Assembly: GCA_030725745.1 (NCBI GenBank)
Contig: JANRFH010000013.1
Span: 1 to 37,053, forward strand
Length of the DNA stretch: 37,053 nt
Direction of reading: 5' to 3'
Source of the DNA: Akkermansiaceae bacterium
Lineage (GTDB): Bacteria; Verrucomicrobiota; Verrucomicrobiia; Verrucomicrobiales; Akkermansiaceae
The stretch's first letter is position 1. The number at the start of each line of letters is the position of its first letter. Made by a program: the position numbers and the translations under genes. The notes under the pieces are model-generated. The model did not search any database, had not been told where the DNA came from, and saw only the letters and a program-made list of their open reading frames with translations. Positions 32,593 through 37,053 of the stretch are shown one piece after another.

Positions 32593-33906
32593 TTACAGAA
32601 GCATTAGCGCCGGGTTCTCGATGAGCTTCTTGACCTCGGCGAGGAAGGTGGCGGCGACGGCTCCATCGACCACGCGGTGATCGGCGGAGAGGCCGATATT
32701 CATGCGGAGGCCGACGGCGAGCTCGCCGTTTTTATCAACGACTGGCTTTTTGATCGCACCGCCGACGGAAAGGATGGCGGCTTGCGGAGGATTGACGATG
32801 GCGTCGAACGAATCGATACCCCATGCGCCGAGGTTCGAAACGGTGATCGTGCCGCCGTCGAACTCGTTGGGCTTGAGTTTCTTCTCCTTGGCGCGGCCTG
32901 CGAAGTCTTTCACGGCACGTGAGATGGCGAGCAGGGATTTGCTTTCCGCCTCACGGATGACCGGGGTGACGAGGCCGTCTTCCACCGCGATGGCGACGGA
33001 CAGGCCAACGTGCTTGAACTGAACGATGTGATCACCCGCGAAGGACGCGTTGATCGCAGGAACAGCTTCGGCGGCGTTGATCGTGGCTTTAAGGATGAAG
33101 TCGTTGACGGAGTACTTGTTACCGTGGGTCTTCTCAGACTGCTCGTTGACCTGCTTGCGCAACGTCATGAGCGGGCCTGCATCCACTTCCACGTGGAGGT
33201 AAAAGTGCGGGATGGTCTGCTTCGAGGTGAGCAGGCGCGAGGCGATGACCTTGCGCATGGAGGAAAGCTCGATGCGCTGATCGCCTTCTTTAGCAACTGG
33301 CTGGATGGCCGATGGGGCAGGCGCGGGTGCCGATACCGGCGCGCTTCCGGTGGACTTGCTTTTCGCAGCAGCGGCAAGGGCGGCGGCGGCAGATGCTTGG
33401 GTGGAAGATTTCGCCCCGCCAGCGGATGCCTTCTCAACATCAGCGGCGACAATGCGGCCAGCAGGGCCGGTGCCGGAAAGGGCGGAGATATCGACTCCGA
33501 GTTCACCCGCGACCTTGCGGGCGAGCGGCGAGGCTTTGACTCGCTCACCATCCGATGACTGCGGTGCGGCGACAGGTGCGGGTGCTGATGAAGTTTCTGC
33601 TGCTGCGGGAGCTTCAGGCGATGGGCTACTTGCTGCAGCAGGTGCTGATGCGGCGGATTCGCCAGAGCCATCTCCATCAAGCACGGCGAGAACTCCACCG
33701 ATCTCAGCCTTTTCACCTTCCTGGACGCGGATTTCAGTGATCGTGCCTTCATCGAAAGCCTCCATTTCCATGGTCGCCTTGTCGGTCTCGACTTCTGCAA
33801 GGATGTCGCCGATCTCGACAGAGTCGCCGACTTGTTTGTGCCATTTGATGAGTGTGCCCTCGGTCATGGTGTCCGAGAGTTTGGGCATTTCGATGTTTAC
33901 TGACAT
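32593..33906 (-). CDS. pdhC: Dihydrolipoamide acetyltransferase, E2 of pyruvate dehydrogenase
   Basis: E2 transfers the acetyl group from lipoyl-lysine to CoA in the pyruvate dehydrogenase complex. ATG 33906 ([14 protein letters not shown]) gives 437 residues; upstream codons to 33990 are not conserved in type. One lipoyl domain occupies 1-80 with the lipoylated Lys43 in ETDKATMEM. An Ala/Pro-rich linker follows, then the E1/E3-binding domain ([31 protein letters not shown]), another Ala-rich linker and the catalytic domain. That domain contains the HFYLHVEVD strand and the active-site SADHRVVDG near the C-terminus. The [11 protein letters not shown] start favours pyruvate over 2-oxoglutarate substrate. 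E1 and E3 genes are not beside it. It has its own strong terminator. Confidence 0.95.
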   Translation of the reverse strand: MSVNIEMPKLSDTMTEGTLIKWHKQVGDSVEIGDILAEVETDKATMEMEAFDEGTITEIRVQEGEKAEIGGVLAVLDGDGSGESAASAPAAASSPSPEAPAAAETSSAPAPVAAPQSSDGERVKASPLARKVAGELGVDISALSGTGPAGRIVAADVEKASAGGAKSSTQASAAAALAAAAKSKSTGSAPVSAPAPAPSAIQPVAKEGDQRIELSSMRKVIASRLLTSKQTIPHFYLHVEVDAGPLMTLRKQVNEQSEKTHGNKYSVNDFILKATINAAEAVPAINASFAGDHIVQFKHVGLSVAIAVEDGLVTPVIREAESKSLLAISRAVKDFAGRAKEKKLKPNEFDGGTITVSNLGAWGIDSFDAIVNPPQAAILSVGGAIKKPVVDKNGELAVGLRMNIGLSADHRVVDGAVAATFLAEVKKLIENPALMLL

Positions 33907-33992
33907 GATATTGGGGAAAAGGGATACTACGGGGAGAGGATGAGAGATGGGGCGGGGATTTCCAGCCCTTTTTGCGCTATGGGGAAACAAAG

Positions 33993-34022
33993 AAGCGCGG
34001 GAGGTATCACCTCACCGCGCTT
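33993..34022 (-). terminator. Terminator of the Cys-rich lipoprotein gene
   Basis: AAGCGCGG and CCGCGCTT enclose an inner GAGGT/ACCTC pair, giving a long stem with one bulge. The minus strand continues CTTTGTTT, an interrupted T-run. It lies 26 bp after the stop at 34049. Confidence 0.7.
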
Positions 34023-34048
34023 GTTTGAAAATTTATTCGTTCGCAGGG

Positions 34049-34453
34049 TTAAGGAGCGAGCGGCTTCATGGTCGGAGTCAGGCCGATATTCGGGCTGCCG
34101 GTGGGACCTTGAGCAGTCACCATCACCAAAGTTCCGTCAGCTGTTGTGCCGCAGCAATCTTTCTTCGGGCAGTAAAGGCGAACGCATTTCTGGCAAGGAA
34201 CGCGGACTTTCTTGGTGATCGTCTTGTAGCGAGGAACTTGTTTTTCGACAGTTTCTGTCATGCCGCCTTTGGAGTCGAAGCCGCTCTTGGAATCGGAGCG
34301 GACTTCTTCGTAAACCGTGTCGTAACCGTCTGCAACCTGCTTGGTTTCAGTGCGGTAACCTGCGGTCTGCGTGCCGATGCCAAACATCGAGCAGCAAGAA
34401 GAGAAACCCAAGGAAAGGGAGACGAGAATAAGGAGGCTGAAGAATTTTTTCAT
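34049..34453 (-). CDS. Cys-rich lipoprotein, unknown
   Basis: ATG 34453 gives a 134-residue protein with a lipoprotein signal (MKKFFSLLILVSLSLGFSSC) and a second Cys directly after the acylated one. The mature part has a basic, beta-prone middle (VPRYKTITKKVRVPC) and a cluster CQKC-RLYCPKKDCC that could bind a metal or form disulfides. It ends in a short Gly/Pro-rich tail. I do not recognise a family. The open frame extends to 34492, but the lipobox fixes the start. A 25-codon ORF with its own lipobox-like signal lies directly upstream (34474-34551), and a terminator follows. Confidence 0.75.
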   Translation of the reverse strand: MKKFFSLLILVSLSLGFSSCCSMFGIGTQTAGYRTETKQVADGYDTVYEEVRSDSKSGFDSKGGMTETVEKQVPRYKTITKKVRVPCQKCVRLYCPKKDCCGTTADGTLVMVTAQGPTGSPNIGLTPTMKPLAP

Positions 34454-34473
34454 CGTTGTGTGTTTTGGATTTT

Positions 34474-34551
34474 TTAGAAGAGGCAGCAGCAAGAGGAAGA
34501 AACGAACGCCATTGCGGCGAGGAGGATCCAGAGAGCGGTGCGTGTAAACAT
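34474..34551 (-). CDS. Tiny lipoprotein-like peptide, 25 residues
   Basis: The ORF from ATG 34551 to TAA 34474 encodes MFTRTALWILLAAMAFVSSS followed by CCCLF. That is a basic start, a hydrophobic core and a lipobox-like VSSSC, so it would be almost only a lipid anchor, as in entericidin-type peptides. It is 20 bp upstream of the Cys-rich lipoprotein start and in the same direction. It could be a real small lipoprotein or a leader ORF; expression is unproven. Confidence 0.45.
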   Translation of the reverse strand: MFTRTALWILLAAMAFVSSSCCCLF

Positions 34552-34663
34552 GCCCTCAGAGTATTGCGACACCGGCACTTGGCAATAAAATTTATACCCC
34601 AGCCATCAAAGAGTGGCCGATCCGGGCTGGACTTGGTCTCGGGGCGTCTCCATTTTCCGGAAG

Positions 34664-35689
34664 ATGACTGATGAGGAATGGATGGCAATGGCTCTAGCCG
34701 AGGCTCGGAAAGGGGTTGGCAAGACCTCGCCGAATCCGCCGGTGGGGGCGGTAATGGTAAACAATGGAGAACTTCTCGGCGCGGGGTGGCACCACGGCGC
34801 CGGGCTGCCACATGCCGAGGTGGAGGCCATTTCCGACGCGATATGCAAGCACGGCGAAGGCTGCCTGAAGGGTGCAACCGCTTATGTAACCTTAGAGCCG
34901 TGCTCCACGACTGGGCGCACCCCCGCCTGCACAGGTGGGCTGATCGCTGCGGGGATTTCGCGTGTGGTCTATGCCTGCCAGGATCCGAATCCCCTGCACG
35001 CGGGTGCCGCAGATGGCGTATTAGAGGCGGTAGGTATCGCGGTGAGTTCGGGTGTTCTTGAGGAAAAATGCCAAGCGATTCTCCGTCCGTTTTCCAAAGT
35101 CCAGCACACTGGCCTTCCATGGGTGATCTGGAAATGTGCGATGTCGCTGGATGGAAAAATTACCCGCCCGGCAGGCGAAGGACAGTGGTTGAGCGGCGAG
35201 GAATCACGCGCGGATGTGCAGCGGCTACGGGCAGAGGTAGATGCTATTATCACCAGCGGAGAAACGGTGCGCGCCGACAAACCCGCACTGACGATTCGTG
35301 TCCCTGAGCTACTGGAAGGTCGGAATCAGCCATGGCGCGTCGTGGTCACGGACAAACAAGAGACATCACAGGTGGAGGCGGCGCTATTCTCAGATGAATG
35401 GCGGGAAAGGACTCTCATACGCAGCGGCGCGGACCTTGAACTGATCTTGCGGAATCTCGTGCGCGAGCAAGGCGTGCTCTCGGTTATGATCGAGGCGGGC
35501 GGGAAATTTTCTTCAGCGATGATCGCCGGCGGCTTCGTGGACGAGGCGGTCATTTATCAAGCTCCTCTTCTCTGCGGAGCGACAGTGCCTGCCTTGGGAG
35601 GCTCTTTGCCCCAGTCACTACGCCTCGAAGGGGTGACTCATGAAAAGATCGGAGACGACCATAAGTTCCGGGGGCTATTGGTCGTATGA
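34664..35689 (+). CDS. ribD: Bifunctional riboflavin biosynthesis protein (deaminase/reductase)
   Basis: RibD carries out two steps of riboflavin synthesis: deamination of the diaminopyrimidine ribosyl phosphate and reduction of its ribose. ATG 34664 (MTDEEWMAMALAEA) gives 341 residues, a usual size. The N-terminal deaminase domain has the zinc ligands and catalytic Glu in HAE (50-52), Cys80 and Cys89 (PCSTTGRTPAC). The C-terminal reductase domain starts at about 152 (WVIWKCAMSLDGKIT) and includes SGEESRADVQRLRAEVDAII and VMIEAGGKFSSAMI. I see no FMN riboswitch in the 110 bp upstream, and no other rib gene is adjacent. Its stop overlaps the start of an ABC ATPase gene by 4 bp, so the two are translationally coupled. 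Confidence 0.95.
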   Translation: MTDEEWMAMALAEARKGVGKTSPNPPVGAVMVNNGELLGAGWHHGAGLPHAEVEAISDAICKHGEGCLKGATAYVTLEPCSTTGRTPACTGGLIAAGISRVVYACQDPNPLHAGAADGVLEAVGIAVSSGVLEEKCQAILRPFSKVQHTGLPWVIWKCAMSLDGKITRPAGEGQWLSGEESRADVQRLRAEVDAIITSGETVRADKPALTIRVPELLEGRNQPWRVVVTDKQETSQVEAALFSDEWRERTLIRSGADLELILRNLVREQGVLSVMIEAGGKFSSAMIAGGFVDEAVIYQAPLLCGATVPALGGSLPQSLRLEGVTHEKIGDDHKFRGLLVV

Positions 35690-36468
35690 AATTTTTCGAA
35701 ACTGCAAACGCCAATGTCTGGCGCGGCGATGTGCTGGCTCTGCGCGATCTAAATCTCTCGCTGCGTAGCGATGAAAGCGTTGCCATCCTCGGCGCAAACG
35801 GAGCGGGGAAAAGCAGCCTGCTCAAGCTCATGACCGGGGAAGTCCGCGCGGAGGCGAAGCCCGGAGCCTTGTGCCGCGTCTTCGGCGAGGAGCAATGGTG
35901 CCTTGAGGAGCTGCGGCACAGAGTTGGCCTCGTGATGCCGGAGGAAGTCGCAAGGTTTTTGCCAGATGAAGTGGCAGCGGATGTCGTGCACTCCGCCTTC
36001 CGCGGTGCCTACGGGCGGACTGGCGACATGCGTTTCAAGAAATCCGAAAAAGAACGCGCCGCGAAAGCGATGGCGGATGTCGGTGTGGCGGATCTCGCAG
36101 GCAGGCTCTTCGGGCAGCTTTCCTCCGGGGAGAAACGGCGTTTCCTCATCGCCCGTGCATTGGTGCATGAGCCGGAAGTCCTCGTGCTCGACGAGCCATC
36201 CACTGCACTAGATTTCGCCGCGCGGCTGGCGATGCTTGAAAGGCTACGCAGCATCGCACAAGGCGCTGGCACCATCGTTCTCGTCACCCATGATCCGGGG
36301 GAAATTCTTCCGGATATCGACCGGGTCATCTTGCTGGATCGCGGGAAAATCGTCGCCGACGGAGCAAAGCGGAAGATCTTGAAGTCCGATGTCCTCAGCG
36401 AGCTCTACGGCATGCAACTCAAGCTCAGCTGGCTGGAGGGCTGGCCAGTGGTGAGGCCGGTTCGCTAA
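35686..36468 (+). CDS. ABC transporter-type ATPase without permease partner
   Basis: The 260-residue protein is a single nucleotide-binding domain. It has Walker [10 protein letters not shown] (36-44), the ABC signature LSSGEKRR (145-152), Walker B VLVLDEPS (166-173) and the H-loop in [10 protein letters not shown]. The position of the Q-loop glutamine, which normally couples ATP hydrolysis to the membrane domain, reads GLVMPEE, so the Gln is absent or displaced. No permease or binding protein gene is adjacent. It most resembles stand-alone YlmA/ModF-like ATPases. It overlaps ribD by 4 bp (ATGA) and converges on yidD with a 4-bp overlap. The job is unclear; it may work with membrane partners encoded elsewhere or outside transport. 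Confidence 0.88.
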   Translation: MKFFETANANVWRGDVLALRDLNLSLRSDESVAILGANGAGKSSLLKLMTGEVRAEAKPGALCRVFGEEQWCLEELRHRVGLVMPEEVARFLPDEVAADVVHSAFRGAYGRTGDMRFKKSEKERAAKAMADVGVADLAGRLFGQLSSGEKRRFLIARALVHEPEVLVLDEPSTALDFAARLAMLERLRSIAQGAGTIVLVTHDPGEILPDIDRVILLDRGKIVADGAKRKILKSDVLSELYGMQLKLSWLEGWPVVRPVR

Positions 36469-36704
36469 CTCTTTTTCTTCGGTACAGGATCGTAGCCATG
36501 TGTGCCCCATGGGTGGCAGCGGAGGAGACGGCGTATCGTCAGCCACGTTCCTTTCAACGCGCCATGAACCTTGATCGCCTCGATGCCGTAGTGGCTGCAG
36601 GAAGGATCATGCCGGCACACACCATGCCCACCGCTCGCCAAACGCAGCCATGGGGAAATGGCTAGTTGGTAGAAGCGGATCAGTTTCGTGAGCACCCAGG
36701 ACAC
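36465..36704 (-). CDS. yidD: Membrane protein insertion efficiency factor YidD
   Basis: This 79-residue protein shows the whole YidD pattern: [13 protein letters not shown] at the N-terminus, [15 protein letters not shown] in the middle and [18 protein letters not shown] at the end. YidD is a small peripheral inner-membrane protein that assists YidC in inserting membrane proteins. It usually sits between rnpA and yidC near dnaA, but here neither neighbour is present, so it has been separated from that cluster. The start is probably GTG 36704. Its stop (TAG, 36465-36467) overlaps the convergent ABC ATPase stop by 4 bp. Confidence 0.95.
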   Translation of the reverse strand: MSWVLTKLIRFYQLAISPWLRLASGGHGVCRHDPSCSHYGIEAIKVHGALKGTWLTIRRLLRCHPWGTHGYDPVPKKKS

Positions 36705-36707
36705 GCC

Positions 36708-36747
36708 TCAACTCTCAACTCTCAACTCTCAAAATTCAACTTTCAAT
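36708..36747. repeat. 7-bp tandem repeat followed by a hairpin
   Basis: TCAACTC is repeated three times exactly from 36708 to 36728 and then in degenerate form (TCAAAAT, TCAACTT) to 36747. A 7-bp palindrome, ATGGAGA-GAGT-TCTCCAT, follows at 36746-36763. Such heptamers are prone to slippage. It lies just upstream of yidD, in the gap to the gene at 36859. Confidence 0.75.
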
Positions 36748-36858
36748 GGAGAGAGTTCTCCATGCGATCAACTAGCCAACAAGCCACACCAACATAATTT
36801 CTTGGCAAAAAATATGAAGTTGTGGGAGCCTCGACTCAATTCAAACAAAGGAAAAATC

Positions 36859-37053
36859 ATGGATGGAAAAGTAAAAGGGTTCCCCGGGCTTTACCGGGAG
36901 ACCGATAGCAAAGGTATTTCCCGCTACCGGATTCTCATCAATCACAACAAGCAGATCACCCAAGAGTATTTCTATTTTGGAGCCAAAGTGACCGAAAGAG
37001 CCGCCAAAAAGGCGGCGAAGGAACGTTGGACGAAGTTGCGGAAGAAATACCCG
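36859..37053 (+). CDS. Small basic protein, partial (3' end outside window); AP2-like or integrase-arm-like
   Basis: The frame from ATG 36859 is open to the window end (65 codons), with AAAGGA seven bases upstream as a good ribosome-binding site. The sequence (GFPGLYRETDSKGISRYRI, QEYFYFGAKVTERAAKKAAK, ERWTKLRKKYP) is basic. Strands are followed by a helix rich in Lys and Ala. The pattern of strand, YFYFG and an Ala-rich helix recalls AP2-type or phage-integrase arm DNA-binding domains, which are often on mobile genes. The rest of the gene is needed to decide. The upstream 154 bp hold only the heptamer repeat and a hairpin. Confidence 0.6.
   Translation, partial: MDGKVKGFPGLYRETDSKGISRYRILINHNKQITQEYFYFGAKVTERAAKKAAKERWTKLRKKYP

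Noticed and set aside
34560-34663. Possible FMN riboswitch upstream of ribD
   Set aside because: The leader is only about 100 bases and lacks the conserved RFN blocks and a multi-branched fold that I could trace.
36708-36763. Replication origin or iteron array
   Set aside because: The heptamers are short, abut without spacing, and no dnaA, DnaA-box cluster or replication initiator is present, despite yidD nearby.

Overview
The window looks like the chromosome of a Gram-negative Verrucomicrobiota bacterium, probably of the Luteolibacter/Haloferula kind. The reasons are the mix of gene families: a secreted sulfatase, a FecR domain joined to a LamG-like lectin domain next to a small sigma factor, a PEP-CTERM surface protein, an ExbB/ExbD/TPR/TonB-receptor cluster, lipid A synthesis (lpxA) and many lipoproteins. 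Few genes have clear Shine-Dalgarno sequences and GTG starts are common. The genus is inference.

Layout. 1-922: the 3' part of a Pro-rich repeat protein on the + strand. 1001-17275: a long run of minus-strand genes, read from high to low coordinates: exbB, two exbD, two TPR proteins, a TonB-dependent receptor, an ECF-like sigma factor, a FecR/LamG anti-sigma-type protein, a frameshifted PEP-CTERM gene, a sulfatase, and oppA-oppB without oppC, oppD or oppF. Hairpin terminators near 15.4 kb and 6.35 kb divide this run. 17473-18693: class II fructose-bisphosphate aldolase and tRNA-Arg(CCG). 18700-26468: two large paralogous membrane proteins of unknown function flank a toxin-antitoxin pair, an L,D-transpeptidase lipoprotein and a subtilase that has lost its ankyrin/signal-peptide N-terminus by frameshift. 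26484-36704: mostly housekeeping genes: lpxA, a small membrane protein, a zinc-ribbon membrane protein, rmlB, citrate synthase, a small lipoprotein, pyruvate dehydrogenase E2, a Cys-rich lipoprotein, ribD, an ABC ATPase and yidD. The window ends inside a small basic protein gene.

How the genes may work together. The Exb motor, receptor and periplasmic TPR proteins look like one energised outer-membrane uptake system, although no TonB gene is present. The sigma/FecR-LamG pair just downstream resembles cell-surface signalling, with a PEP-CTERM protein and a sulfatase as possible outputs, which suggests sensing and breakdown of a sulfated polysaccharide. This is inference from gene order and families.

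The most unusual points are a 154-bp element with 14-bp perfect terminal inverted repeats whose end supplies the start codon and ribosome-binding site of one of the paralogous membrane proteins; the paralogous membrane protein pair itself; a decayed copy of the L,D-transpeptidase 3' end flanking the toxin-antitoxin module; and two frameshifted surface/secreted protein genes.
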